Shown: in pieces, positions 17,483 through 25,878 of the stretch
Layout: each line of letters begins with the position of its first letter
Position numbering within the stretch: the stretch's first letter is position 1
Source: Bacteroidota bacterium
GTDB taxonomy: Bacteria; Bacteroidota; Ignavibacteria; Ignavibacteriales; SURF-24
Assembly: GCA_030706145.1 (NCBI GenBank)
Contig: JAUZPB010000027.1
Coordinates: 1-42,711, forward strand
Direction: 5' to 3'
Length of the DNA: 42,711 nt
Notes under the pieces: model-generated
Seen by the model: only the letters and a program-made list of their open reading frames with translations
Databases searched by the model: none
What the model was told of the DNA's origin: nothing
Made by a program: the position numbers and the translations under genes

Positions 17483-18031
17483 CTATAAGTAAGCTGGAAA
17501 TAACTTTTTTGATATTGTCCATGCACAAATGGTAAGTCCATCCCAAATAATATTATCTGAAATCATCTTTTCAATTTCGTCGTAGGATTTTTCAATTAGT
17601 TCAAATTCCTCGGTAATATCACTTTGTAATGGATCGTGAAAAATATCACTTGCAATAAAAACATGGCAGATTTCATCACTAGCGCCAGTATAAGGAGCAA
17701 ACTGACCTGAGAAGATCAGTTTTCCTGCAGAGAAGCCGGTTTCTTCTCTTAATTCCTTAAGTGCGTTTTCTTCAGGCGTCAGATTGCCTTCGATCGAACC
17801 GCAAGGGAATTCAAAGCCTTCTTTCTGATTAAGGTAACGATATTGGTTTACTAAAAGAAATGTTCCGTGGTCAGTAATTGGGATGACCATGGTAGAACCA
17901 AGAGTGTGAACATAATGATACTGGCCGAAGTAGTCTGTGTTTTCAATTTGAAACTCGTCCAGATTGTAGCTCCAGTGGTCATTACGGAAAACAGTCTTTT
18001 GGTTAAGTTTTTTCCAGCGATTAACAGGCAT
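17483..18031 (-). CDS. Nudix hydrolase, ADP-ribose pyrophosphatase-like
   Basis: A 182-residue protein with a Nudix segment GSIEGNLTPEENALKELREE followed by TGFSAG. The metal-binding glutamates of the RExxEE part are kept (E-L-R-E-E), but the usual Arg is Lys and the usual Glu at position 7 of the box is Leu, so the motif is slightly degenerate. Residues upstream (TMVIPITDHGTFLLVNQYRY) and the PCG before the box match the ADP-ribose/nucleoside-diphosphate-sugar branch. The natural substrate is unclear. It starts 2 bp from the end of ndk, so both nucleotide enzymes probably share a transcript. Confidence 0.85.
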   Translation of the reverse strand: MPVNRWKKLNQKTVFRNDHWSYNLDEFQIENTDYFGQYHYVHTLGSTMVIPITDHGTFLLVNQYRYLNQKEGFEFPCGSIEGNLTPEENALKELREETGFSAGKLIFSGQFAPYTGASDEICHVFIASDIFHDPLQSDITEEFELIEKSYDEIEKMISDNIIWDGLTICAWTISKKLFPAYL

Positions 18032-18033
18032 TA

Positions 18034-18465
18034 TTAAAGACCGAAATTATTCAATAATTCGTTTCTAGAGAAGAAATGGGCAATTTCCTTTTCTGCATTC
18101 TCATCAGAGTCAGAGCCATGGCAAATATTAAACTGTTTACTTTCGGCAAAGAGTCTTCTGATTGTTCCTTCTTCTGCTTGTTCCGGATCAGTAGCTCCAA
18201 TTAGTTTTCTAAAATCAGCCACTGCATTTTCTTTTTCAAGAGCAATAGGCACGCATGGCCCTGAGGTCATAAAATCAAGAAGTCCCTCAAAAAATGGTTT
18301 TCCAGTGTGGATCTCATAAAATCCGCTGGCAGAATCTTTAGTAAGGTGAACCATTTTCATAGCTTTGATCTTAAAGCCATTTTTTGTAATCAAAGCAATC
18401 ACCTCACCAATAAGGTTTTTTCTAACACAATCAGGTTTCAATATAGCAAGAGTTTTATTTCCCAA
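18034..18465 (-). CDS. ndk: nucleoside diphosphate kinase
   Basis: Moves the gamma phosphate from ATP to other nucleoside diphosphates through a phospho-His. I place the start at TTG 18465 because CGGAGA stands 8 bases upstream and the family begins here ([11 protein letters not shown]); the frame is open 31 codons further but those residues are foreign to the family. The 143-residue product has [14 protein letters not shown] at the N-terminus and [20 protein letters not shown] with catalytic His116. Length is normal. It is the upstream member of ndk-Nudix, and is separated from sucD by an inverted-repeat terminator. Confidence 0.93.
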   Translation of the reverse strand: MGNKTLAILKPDCVRKNLIGEVIALITKNGFKIKAMKMVHLTKDSASGFYEIHTGKPFFEGLLDFMTSGPCVPIALEKENAVADFRKLIGATDPEQAEEGTIRRLFAESKQFNICHGSDSDENAEKEIAHFFSRNELLNNFGL

Positions 18466-18512
18466 AATAATATCTCCGAATAAATAATTTTCCAATAAAT
18501 GAATAATAGTTA

Positions 18513-18569
18513 AAAAACAAACATCAAACAGAAAGCCAGACATTAAAATCTGTTGCAATCTGTTTGATG
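18513..18569 (-). terminator. terminator of sucD
   Basis: An 11-bp perfect inverted repeat CATCAAACAGA (18522-18532) / TCTGTTTGATG (18559-18569) lies 21 bases after the sucD stop; on the minus strand it is followed by TTTGTTTTTT. The 26-base loop is long. Confidence 0.6.
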
Positions 18570-18589
18570 AAAAAATCTATAGAACTAAT

Positions 18590-19726
18590 TTATTTCTTTT
18601 TAGACTTTACCAAGGCAGGTTTCTTTGCAGTTCCAGCAGAAGCAGATTTCACGACAATAGCCTTTTTTACCAGCTTTGTTGACTTCTTAGCAGTTCCAGC
18701 TGCTTTATTAGCAGTTAAAGAAGACTTCTTTGTTGCAGCAGCACCTTTTTTTGAAGAACTGTTAGTAGTTGCCTTACCAGTTTTTACGCCGGTCTTCTTA
18801 TTTGCAGCAGCACCTTTAGCTTTTTGCACGGTAGTAGTAGTAGACTTGCCATTAAGGTTTAACAGCGCTTTCTGCATCGTAATGCCGATCTCAGCAGGGC
18901 TATCTACGACTTTAATGCCTGCTTTTTTCATTGCTTCCATCTTTTCCTTTGCAGTTCCTTTTCCACCAGAGATAATAGCCCCGGCGTGCCCCATTCTTCT
19001 GCCTGCAGGAGCAGTTCTGCCAGCAATAAATCCAACAACAGGTTTCTTTACGTATTTTTTTATATAAGCTGCGGCTTCCTCTTCTGCTGAACCACCAATT
19101 TCACCGATCATAACGATTCCCAGGGTATCAGGATCTTCGTTGAAGAGCTTAATTATGTCAATAAACTGGGACCCGACTATAGGATCACCACCAATGCCGA
19201 CACCAGTGGACTGGCCAATATTTAGGTCGCTAAGCTGCTTAACAGCTTCATAAGTAAGAGTTCCACTTCTGGAGACTACGCCCACATTACCTTTCTTATG
19301 AATAAAGCCAGGCATTATGCCAATTTTTGCTTTTCCCGGTGAAATAACTCCAGGGCAGTTAGGTCCAATTAATCTTACATCTTTATTCTTAATTGAGTTG
19401 AAGACCTTTACCATGTCCTTTACCGGAATTCCTTCGGTGATACAAACAATGAGCTTTATTCCAGCATTTGCAGCCTCAAGTATTGCATCAGCAGCAAAGG
19501 AAGGGGGGACGAATATAACAGAAGTATTAGCCTTTTGTTCTTTAACAGCATCAGCTACAGTGTTATAAATGGGAACTCCTTCAAAGTTCTGACCACCTTT
19601 ACCTGGTGTAACACCAGCGACAACTTTAGTACCGTAAGCTATCATCTGTTTTGTATGAAAAGAGCCTTCACCACCAGTAATACCTTGAACAACAAGACGC
19701 GTTTTCTTATCAACAAGAATACTCAT
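18590..19726 (-). CDS. sucD: succinyl-CoA synthetase alpha subunit with lysine-rich C-terminal tail
   Basis: Alpha subunit of the TCA-cycle enzyme that converts succinyl-CoA and NDP or ADP to succinate and NTP; it forms the CoA-binding and phospho-His part. Residues 1-~294 are a complete Suc[39 protein letters not shown], and [18 protein letters not shown] with phospho-His247. A usual SucD is ~290 residues; here 84 more follow, rich in Ala, Ser, Thr and Lys (23 Lys, no Asp or Glu), like histone H1 or bacterial AlkP/Hc1-type tails. The stop is clean and no frameshift is needed. RBS AAAGGGGG precedes the ATG. sucC is not adjacent. The tail may bind nucleic acid or simply be a repeat-expanded linker. 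Confidence 0.93.
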   Translation of the reverse strand: MSILVDKKTRLVVQGITGGEGSFHTKQMIAYGTKVVAGVTPGKGGQNFEGVPIYNTVADAVKEQKANTSVIFVPPSFAADAILEAANAGIKLIVCITEGIPVKDMVKVFNSIKNKDVRLIGPNCPGVISPGKAKIGIMPGFIHKKGNVGVVSRSGTLTYEAVKQLSDLNIGQSTGVGIGGDPIVGSQFIDIIKLFNEDPDTLGIVMIGEIGGSAEEEAAAYIKKYVKKPVVGFIAGRTAPAGRRMGHAGAIISGGKGTAKEKMEAMKKAGIKVVDSPAEIGITMQKALLNLNGKSTTTTVQKAKGAAANKKTGVKTGKATTNSSSKKGAAATKKSSLTANKAAGTAKKSTKLVKKAIVVKSASAGTAKKPALVKSKKK

Positions 19727-19879
19727 TTGAGTCCCCCTTTGCTTTGATGATTTAACGAACTATTAAAGAATTAATAAAGATAAAAAAAACGGTCAAAATT
19801 CCCTAACTATTTTATTTAACTTATTAAGACTAAAAAGAACAAAATTAAGGAGCAGATACTCTAAGAATATCTTTTCAGG

Positions 19880-21331
19880 TTATAAAAGATTCTTCTGTAT
19901 ATAATAACTCATCTTAAGCAATGCTGTCTCATTGAACTGGTTTGCCATAAGTTGTAAACCAATAGGCAGTCCTTCTGAACTAGTGGCAATAGGGATATTT
20001 ATTCCTGGAATTCCTGCCAGGTTAGCTGAAGTCGTATAAATATCATTTAGGTACATTTCCAAAGGATCACTTGATTTCTCACCTATCTTAAAAGCTGTCG
20101 AAGGTGTAGTAGGTGTAAGAATCAGGTCGACCTCGCTAAAAGCATTATCAAAGTCGTTTTTCAGCAAGCGGCGTACCTTTTGCGCTTTTTTATAATATGC
20201 ATCATAATATCCGGCAGAAAGTACATAAGTACCAAGCATTATTCTTCGTTTTACTTCCTTACCAAAGCCTTCACTTCTTGAGAGAGTATACATTTGTTTT
20301 AGGTTATGGCTTTCAGAACTACGATATCCATATCGGGCGCCATCGTATCTAGCCAGGTTACTGGAAGCTTCAGCTGTAGTAAGAATATAATAAGTTGCAA
20401 TTGAATACTCTGTATGGGGCAGGGAGATTTCCTTTACTTCAAAACCAGAGGTTTTGAGCTTTCCAATAAGGTTTTCTATAGATTCTCTTATTTCGGGATT
20501 CAAACCTTGTCCAAAATATTCCTTTGGAATACCAATTCTTGGTTTCCCATTATAATCACCTGAGGCCAAATTAACGTCATCTAGCAGTTTTTGGAAGTCA
20601 GGTACAGGAATATCTGCTGAAGTTGAGTCCAAACAATCCTTACCCGAAATAACTTCCAGAATAAGAGATGCATCTTCAACATTATTAGTAAAAGGGCCAA
20701 TAGAATCGAATGAAGAAGCAAATGCAGTTAGACCAAAACGAGAGACTCTTCCATAAGTCGGTTTCAGGCCAAAAACTCCACAGAAAGCAGCTGGTTGTCT
20801 TATAGATCCACCAGTATCAGTACCTAAAGCTGCATCGCAGCATTCAGAGGCAACAGCAACGGCAGAGCCACCGCTAGATCCACCAGGAACTCTGGAGGGA
20901 TCGACAGGATTCAATACCGGGCCAAAAGCCGAGTTTTCATTTGAAGAACCCATTGCAAATTCGTCGCAGCTGGTCTTCCCAATTATAATTGCATCCTGTT
21001 CTTTTAATTTGTTAATTGCAGTGGCGTTATAGAGCGATACAAAATCTTTTAATATTTTTGATGAGCATGTAAGGGGCTTATCTTTTAATGCTAGCACATC
21101 CTTTATTGCAATTACCATTCCAGCTAGTTTGCCGCAGCTGGAAGAGGATTTGATTTTTGTTTCAATTAGTTCTGCATCTTTTAAGGCATCTTCACTAAAA
21201 ACAAAATTAAAGGCGTTTAGTTTTTTGTTAGCTTCAATGTTTTTTAGGAAATGCTTTACATTTTCAGAGAGCGAAATCTCGCCACTTTTAATTTTTTCTA
21301 ATTTTTCCTGATGGTTTTTGTAGTTAAGCAC
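19880..21331 (-). CDS. gatA: Asp-tRNA(Asn)/Glu-tRNA(Gln) amidotransferase subunit A
   Basis: GatA releases ammonia from glutamine or asparagine for GatB to amidate misacylated Glu-tRNA(Gln) or Asp-tRNA(Asn). The 483-residue product starts at GTG 21331; a stop lies right upstream, so no longer start exists. The amidase signature is complete: MVIAIKDVL with catalytic Lys77, PGGSSGGSAVAVAS with cis-Ser152 and GTDTGGSIRQP with nucleophile Ser176. Length is normal. gatB and gatC are absent from this window, so the complex is encoded at separate loci. It lies downstream of the tatA pair, across a terminator. Confidence 0.95.
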   Translation of the reverse strand: MLNYKNHQEKLEKIKSGEISLSENVKHFLKNIEANKKLNAFNFVFSEDALKDAELIETKIKSSSSCGKLAGMVIAIKDVLALKDKPLTCSSKILKDFVSLYNATAINKLKEQDAIIIGKTSCDEFAMGSSNENSAFGPVLNPVDPSRVPGGSSGGSAVAVASECCDAALGTDTGGSIRQPAAFCGVFGLKPTYGRVSRFGLTAFASSFDSIGPFTNNVEDASLILEVISGKDCLDSTSADIPVPDFQKLLDDVNLASGDYNGKPRIGIPKEYFGQGLNPEIRESIENLIGKLKTSGFEVKEISLPHTEYSIATYYILTTAEASSNLARYDGARYGYRSSESHNLKQMYTLSRSEGFGKEVKRRIMLGTYVLSAGYYDAYYKKAQKVRRLLKNDFDNAFSEVDLILTPTTPSTAFKIGEKSSDPLEMYLNDIYTTSANLAGIPGINIPIATSSEGLPIGLQLMANQFNETALLKMSYYIQKNLL

Positions 21332-21385
21332 TTATGGATTTTCCGGTATTTTTCTTTGAAAAATTGTAATAAATAGAATTTGCAA

Positions 21386-21437
21386 ATAAAAAATATGCCA
21401 TATACAGAAAGGTGTTTAGTCTACCGTATAATGGCAT
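21386..21437 (-). terminator. terminator of the pur-tat transcript
   Basis: On the minus strand, ATGCCATTATAC (21426-21437) pairs with GTATATGGCAT (21395-21405) with a one-base bulge; ATTTTTTATTT follows. It lies after tatA and before gatA. Confidence 0.7.
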
Positions 21438-21531
21438 TTCTTTCAATCTAATTAATATTATATCATTTTCCGATAATATCAGGAAAAATGACCTTTTATA
21501 ATGCTGTTAAGTACTAAATATTCTCATCCGA

Positions 21532-21717
21532 TCATTTTTTAGAATCTTTATCAGATTTTGTATCCTCGATATCTTCCTGTACATCTTTAACAGCTTTTTT
21601 AAATTCCTTCATTCCAGAACCGAGTCCTTTGGCAAGTTCAGGAATTTTCTTTGCACCGAAAAAGATAAATATTACCAGAACGATTAAGATTATTTCTGTT
21701 GTTCCTAGATTTCCCAT
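21532..21717 (-). CDS. tatA: TatA/TatE twin-arginine translocase subunit (second copy)
   Basis: A 61-residue protein MGNLGTTEIILIVLVIFIFF GAKKIPELAKGLGSGMKEFK, with one N-terminal membrane helix, a Phe-Gly hinge and an amphipathic helix, which is the complete TatA layout. I begin at ATG 21717, since GAGGATAAA is directly upstream; an in-frame longer start at 21771 has no family support. TatA forms the size-adapting pore for folded proteins. It follows a longer TatA paralogue, and the two share the MGNLG N-terminus. tatC is not in the window. Confidence 0.9.
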   Translation of the reverse strand: MGNLGTTEIILIVLVIFIFFGAKKIPELAKGLGSGMKEFKKAVKDVQEDIEDTKSDKDSKK

Positions 21718-21833
21718 TTTATCCTCACTTCTTTTTCTTCGTTCTTCAGTTAAAATTACCAGTACAGTCAACCACTTCTACAGCATAAAAGATAAATACA
21801 CAAGCAGAACTAGCACAATAGGGGGTTGTTACG

Positions 21834-22127
21834 TTAATTCTTTTGAGTATTATCAGTATCTTTTGAACCCGGTATAACCACCGGATCAGAAACTTTTTCC
21901 GGAGCAGGAGAATGTAATTCAGTGTCCTTAGGAGCTATTCTTTTTTCTTCATTTCTTACAGAAGTGGAGTTCGGTACCAATTCATCTTCTACGTCTTTCA
22001 TTGCTTTCTTGAATTCTCTCATTCCTTTGCCTATTCCCTGAGCTATCTCGGGAATTTTCTTTGGTCCAAAGAATATCAAAATTACAACGACAATAAGTAT
22101 AATTTCACCCGCGCCAAGATTTCCCAT
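21834..22127 (-). CDS. tatA: TatA/TatE twin-arginine translocase subunit (first copy)
   Basis: A 97-residue TatA with MGNLGAGEIILIVVVILIFF followed by GPKKIPEIAQGIGKGMREF and an acidic, then Pro/Ser-rich tail. The FGPKKIPE hinge is the most conserved TatA motif. The longer C-terminus than that of its neighbour is poorly conserved and may be disordered. It begins 17 bp after purQ and is followed 116 bp later by the shorter paralogue. Two adjacent TatA paralogues may specialise like TatA and TatE, or like TatA and TatB; the short amphipathic region favours TatA-type for both. Confidence 0.9.
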   Translation of the reverse strand: MGNLGAGEIILIVVVILIFFGPKKIPEIAQGIGKGMREFKKAMKDVEDELVPNSTSVRNEEKRIAPKDTELHSPAPEKVSDPVVIPGSKDTDNTQKN

Positions 22128-22143
22128 ATATCTTCCCGCTTTC

Positions 22144-22881
22144 TTATATTGTCTTATTTGTTAATAGATCGTTAGGTGATGCTTCAAGCTGAAGGCTTTC
22201 AGCAATCGATTTAAAAACATATATGCCATCAGTCTTGCCAAGTACAGGGTCACAAGCTCTTTCAGGGTGAGGCATCAGTCCAAGCACATTTCTACGCTTA
22301 TTTATTATTCCTGCAATGTTTAATTGTGATCCGTTAGCATTAAACTCCTGAGAAACCACACCTTCACTAGAGCAGTATTTGAAGACAATCTGATCATTTT
22401 CAATGAGCTCTTTAAGTGTTGCTTCATCTGCAAAATAGTTTCCATCGCCATGAGCAATTGGAATCTTTATTACTTTTTTTTCTGTCAACAAGGATGTAAA
22501 AGGTGTATTTGTATTTTCAACAGAAAGGTAAATATCCTTACAAATAAACTTCAGAGAATCATTCTTAACCATAACGCCGGGTAAAAGTCCAGATTCTAAA
22601 AGTATCTGGAAACCATTACAAATACCAATTACAAGACCACCATTTTCTGCAAAAGAAAGGACTTTTTCCATAACAGGTGAGAACCTGGCAATTGATCCGG
22701 TTCTAAGATAGTCTCCATAAGAAAAGCCGCCTGGAAGGACAATAACATCCGAATTTTTCAGATCCTTATCCTTGTGCCAGAGGAATTCAACATCATAGTT
22801 AAGAACTTTTTTAAGTGCATAATATGCATCATGGTCGCAATTAGAGCCAGGAAAAACAACGACTCCAAACTTAGGTTTCAT
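22144..22881 (-). CDS. purQ: phosphoribosylformylglycinamidine synthase subunit PurQ
   Basis: Glutaminase part of FGAM synthase (fourth step of purine synthesis), delivering ammonia to PurL. The 245-residue class I glutamine amidotransferase begins [20 protein letters not shown]; it carries [17 protein letters not shown] with nucleophile Cys88 and [11 protein letters not shown] with the His-Glu pair near the end. Its ATG overlaps the stop of purS by four bases (ATGA), a common purSQ coupling. purL is not in the window. Length is slightly over the usual 225-230 owing to a short C-terminal tail. Confidence 0.95.
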   Translation of the reverse strand: MKPKFGVVVFPGSNCDHDAYYALKKVLNYDVEFLWHKDKDLKNSDVIVLPGGFSYGDYLRTGSIARFSPVMEKVLSFAENGGLVIGICNGFQILLESGLLPGVMVKNDSLKFICKDIYLSVENTNTPFTSLLTEKKVIKIPIAHGDGNYFADEATLKELIENDQIVFKYCSSEGVVSQEFNANGSQLNIAGIINKRRNVLGLMPHPERACDPVLGKTDGIYVFKSIAESLQLEASPNDLLTNKTI

Positions 22882-23129
22882 TTTGCCTCTTCTAATGTAA
22901 ACTCAAAATCTTCCATAATAGGATTACTTAACAATTTGGTGCAATATTCATTAATTTCTTTTTCAGCTGCAGATTTGTCATCGGCATTGATAAAAAATTC
23001 GATATACTTACCAATCCTGGTTTGTTCTATATTATTGAAACCAAGCAATTTGGCTCCTTGTTCCACAGCTTTACCTTGTGGATCAACGATCGATGGTCTT
23101 CTTTTTACGATTACAGTTGCTTTGTACAA
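22878..23129 (-). CDS. purS: phosphoribosylformylglycinamidine synthase subunit PurS
   Basis: The 83-residue PurS bridges PurQ and PurL in the three-part FGAM synthase of Bacillus-type organisms. The sequence [20 protein letters not shown] and GVEQ-like [10 protein letters not shown] with a [10 protein letters not shown] strand are characteristic of the family. Its presence shows that this organism uses the small PurL rather than the fused large one. It is the first gene of purS-purQ-tatA-tatA and overlaps purQ by four bases. Confidence 0.93.
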   Translation of the reverse strand: MYKATVIVKRRPSIVDPQGKAVEQGAKLLGFNNIEQTRIGKYIEFFINADDKSAAEKEINEYCTKLLSNPIMEDFEFTLEEAK

Positions 23130-23208
23130 TTTTTATCCTGTTAAATTCTTTTCTGAACTAAAATTATATTACCAAAGTTAATAAATAAATACAATAAAAC
23201 ATGCTAAA

Positions 23209-23226
23209 TATGCCGAAAACCGGCAG
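23209..23226 (-). terminator. weak terminator after pssA
   Basis: A short hairpin TGCCG-AAAAC-CGGCA (23211-23225) lies between the pssA stop and purS; the tail on the minus strand is only moderately T-rich. Confidence 0.35.
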
Positions 23227-23256
23227 AATTGAAATAAAACTATTTTTATAACAAAA

Positions 23257-23985
23257 CTATTTAGCTGTCTCTTTTTTCTGCAAAAGATGCAAAAAAAGAT
23301 GCTTAAAGATACCAATAAGAATCATTAAAATAAATATATAGAAAATTGCTATTCCCTTAGTAGCAACAACAACGAGAGCCGAAATAATGAGGAAAGTAAA
23401 AGAATAAGGTCTTTCCTTTATTCCTTTAGCAGAGAGTTTCGGCAGAGTCTCATAGCGTATCTTGCTAACCATTAGCAGAGATAGTATGATGACAAGCGGA
23501 ATAACAAAACTTGAAAAAGGTTCAATAATGTATCCGTCTCTGTAATAAACTAGAATGAAAGAAGCAATGGTAATAGCCGAAGAGGGGATAGGCAAGCCTG
23601 TAAAGTAAGACTTATCGAATCCGACCAATTGAACATTAAACCTGGCAAGTCTAAGTCCTCCTAAGACCATCAGAAGAGAACTAATGACAATGCCAATAGC
23701 TCCATACTGGAATAGATGGGCTTTATAGATAAGAAATGCAGGGGCTACACCAAAACTAACAAGGTCAGAGAGTGAATCAAGTTCAACACCGAATTCACTG
23801 CTGGACTTTGTGAGCCTAGCCATAATACCATCCAGAGCGTCAAATACCGAACCAATAATGATAAAAACAGCGGCATCAATAAATTTCCCTTCATTGGCAT
23901 AGACCAAAGAAAGGAATCCGCTGAACATATTCATCGAAGTAAATAAATTAGGGATAACCGACCTAGTTACTCTGATATTTCTCAT
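23257..23985 (-). CDS. pssA: CDP-diacylglycerol-serine O-phosphatidyltransferase
   Basis: Makes phosphatidylserine from CDP-diacylglycerol and serine. The 242-residue membrane protein has the CDP-alcohol phosphotransferase signature, DALDGIMAR followed by G and two Asp in GVELDSLSD, which fits DG(x)2AR(x)8G(x)3D(x)3D, and about seven membrane helices. I start at ATG 23985, which overlaps the stop of psd as ATGA; a TTG two codons earlier is less likely. Together with psd it forms the two-step route to phosphatidylethanolamine, in one transcript. Confidence 0.94.
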   Translation of the reverse strand: MRNIRVTRSVIPNLFTSMNMFSGFLSLVYANEGKFIDAAVFIIIGSVFDALDGIMARLTKSSSEFGVELDSLSDLVSFGVAPAFLIYKAHLFQYGAIGIVISSLLMVLGGLRLARFNVQLVGFDKSYFTGLPIPSSAITIASFILVYYRDGYIIEPFSSFVIPLVIILSLLMVSKIRYETLPKLSAKGIKERPYSFTFLIISALVVVATKGIAIFYIFILMILIGIFKHLFLHLLQKKETAK

Positions 23986-24632
23986 TTGCAATACTCGAAT
24001 AAAATTGTTTCACCAGCTTTTACCTTATCATCCTTTTTCACTTTTAATTTAAGAGAAAAGGGGACGATAACGTCAACGCGGCTACCAAATTTTATCATGC
24101 CAAACCGTTCTCCAAGCCTAGCCTTATCCTTTAGTTTTACTTCATAAACTATTCTTCTGGCAACAAAACCTGCTACCTGCGTGAAGAAGACTTTCCCAAA
24201 TTTTCCTGAAATGCCAAATTCAGCACGTTCATTTTTTTCAGAAGCCTTATCATTACTTGCAATTAAATATTCTCCTGGAATATACTTTACATATTCAACT
24301 TCACCCGAGACAGGGAACCTGTTTACATGCACATTCAAAGGTGACATAAAGATCGAAACCTGCCATGCTTTATCTTTTAGGTATTTATCCTCATAAATTT
24401 CCTTTATAACAACAACCTTTCCATCGGCAGGGGATACGACTACATTATCTTTTAGGGGCGGATTTCTATCTGGGTCGCGGAAAAAATTAAGCGTAAATGC
24501 AAGTAGGACCAAGCCAGAAATAACCAATACTATTCTAAGAATATTATTAGAGTTAAATAATATAGCTACAGCACATAAAACAAACACAATTATGGTAACA
24601 ACACCAATTGTAGTATATCCGTATTTTGTCAT
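23982..24632 (-). CDS. psd: phosphatidylserine decarboxylase, short type
   Basis: Converts phosphatidylserine to phosphatidylethanolamine. The 216-residue protein has an N-terminal membrane region (~10-50), then FFRDPDRNPP, VSPADGKVV, FMSPLNVHVNR and the self-processing site KFGSRVD (cleavage before Ser184, which becomes the pyruvoyl group). Its length and the GS motif match the short archaeal/Bacteroidota-type Psd rather than the E. coli type. The stop overlaps pssA. It starts 4 bp after the PurC-like gene upstream, so the three genes are likely one operon. Confidence 0.94.
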   Translation of the reverse strand: MTKYGYTTIGVVTIIVFVLCAVAILFNSNNILRIVLVISGLVLLAFTLNFFRDPDRNPPLKDNVVVSPADGKVVVIKEIYEDKYLKDKAWQVSIFMSPLNVHVNRFPVSGEVEYVKYIPGEYLIASNDKASEKNERAEFGISGKFGKVFFTQVAGFVARRIVYEVKLKDKARLGERFGMIKFGSRVDVIVPFSLKLKVKKDDKVKAGETILFEYCK

Positions 24633-24636
24633 GATA

Positions 24637-25344
24637 TCAGTTCTTTGTTAAACTAGAAATAAATTCCACATAATCCCTAAATTCAACCGGGGATTTGAAT
24701 TTATAGGGAGTAATTGATTTAGCATCCGGCGTAGAAGAAAGGACCTTAAGGCTTTTAGGGGTAAAATTGTCGACAACAAAAATTTTATCTTCATCTTTCC
24801 CGAAGAGGCATTTAAACTCAGCTAACACTGTATTTCTACGTTCAAAGTAAGATTTTAGTACAGCATTGACTTTTGAACAAATTCTTTTCATGGTCTTCAG
24901 TTCTTCAATTGGACAAATGTCCAAAGAGATCAGATGACTTTCTGTTATCAAGTTATCTTTAGCATTCCCATAGAGATATTCAAAAATAGGGATAGAAAGA
25001 TCTTCTCCTTCTTTTTTTCCGAAGAGTTTAGCAATTCTTTTATCGACTATATTAAAAACCCTGATTGTAAAAGGGAAACGGGTATGATTTTGAAAGTAGA
25101 CAGAATTGTCGATACATTTCTTAAAACCCGTTGGTATATTATATGACTTCAGATAATCAAAAAAAAATGAATTTATGAAAGCGAACTTTTGTCCTAGCTC
25201 TTTAAACTTTACAATTCTTTTACCGTCTAGATGAACCTGGTCCTTGTATTCGATAATGTAAGAATTATCCTCAGCGTTGAGGTAAATTTTTTCCCCGCTT
25301 TCATCCTGAATTATATTTTTCTTACATTTCAATTTATAATACAA
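24637..25344 (-). CDS. PurC (SAICAR synthetase)-like protein with altered active site
   Basis: A 235-residue protein (TTG start; no ATG or GTG is available) whose length and order of motifs follow SAICAR synthetase: YNIPTGF, then FTIRVFNIVDKRIAKLFG (family VVVRN..AGSLAKR), NLITESHLISL (family MI.EDHI), VNAVLKSYFERRNTVLAEFKCLFG (family G..LVDFKLEFG) and FVVDNFTPKSLKVL (family ADEISPDTCRLW). In the last motif Glu, the second Asp and the substrate-binding Arg are replaced by Asn, Lys and Lys. The N-terminal ATP-loop GKAK is also not recognisable. It is probably a pseudoenzyme or has another substrate. It is upstream of psd-pssA in one operon, while purSQ lies just beyond. Confidence 0.7.
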   Translation of the reverse strand: MYYKLKCKKNIIQDESGEKIYLNAEDNSYIIEYKDQVHLDGKRIVKFKELGQKFAFINSFFFDYLKSYNIPTGFKKCIDNSVYFQNHTRFPFTIRVFNIVDKRIAKLFGKKEGEDLSIPIFEYLYGNAKDNLITESHLISLDICPIEELKTMKRICSKVNAVLKSYFERRNTVLAEFKCLFGKDEDKIFVVDNFTPKSLKVLSSTPDAKSITPYKFKSPVEFRDYVEFISSLTKN

Positions 25345-25537
25345 ATTATTGTTTAATATGTCCGAAATTATAGAAATAGGTACTCAAAGTCAAATTACAA
25401 TTCTATCCGTTTTATTCAAAAATTGAAGAAAAGTTCCAGCCATTTTTATGATTTCTATTGAATTTTAAGTAATTCATAGCGTAATTTCGTATTTTAATAT
25501 TATATAAACAAATCAGTCGTCGTAGTCAGGAGGAAAA

Positions 25538-25864
25538 ATGAAAGGCGGAATGCAAGGAATGCTTAAACAAGTTCAGAAAATGCAGGCTGAGCTTGAGAAG
25601 GTACAAAGCGAATTAGGAAATAAAACAGTAACTGAAGAAGCTGGTGGTGGAATGGTAAAGGCCACTGCAAATGGTAAAAAGGAACTGGTTTCCTTGCAAA
25701 TCGATGCAGAAGTAATAAATGGTGGTGATAAAGAGATGCTGGAGGATCTTGTAGTTGCTGCAGTAAATAAAGCCTTAGATTCAGCAAATAAAATGGCTGA
25801 AGAGGAGATGTCAAAAGTAACAAAAGGAATGCTGCCTCCAGGAATGAATATTCCAGGATTTTAA
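25538..25864 (+). CDS. ybaB: YbaB/EbfC nucleoid-associated protein
   Basis: A 108-residue DNA-binding protein of the YbaB/EbfC family: GMLKQVQKMQAELEKVQSEL, then TVTEEAGGGMVKATANGKKE and LEDLVVAAVNKALDSANKMA, ending in the typical GMLPPGMNIPGF. It forms dimers that bind DNA and is usually cotranscribed with recR, which here begins 14 bp downstream. A clear GGAGG (25529-25533) precedes the ATG. Confidence 0.93.
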   Translation: MKGGMQGMLKQVQKMQAELEKVQSELGNKTVTEEAGGGMVKATANGKKELVSLQIDAEVINGGDKEMLEDLVVAAVNKALDSANKMAEEEMSKVTKGMLPPGMNIPGF

Positions 25865-25878
25865 TAAAGGTATGATTT

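Noticed and set aside
18564-19067. 167-codon open frame antisense to sucD
   Set aside because: A shadow of the Lys/Ala-rich tail and SucD core; the reverse reading is rich in Phe/Ala as expected from that composition.
22774-23181. 135-codon open frame antisense to purS-purQ
   Set aside because: Shadow of two certain genes; no RBS or recognisable domain.
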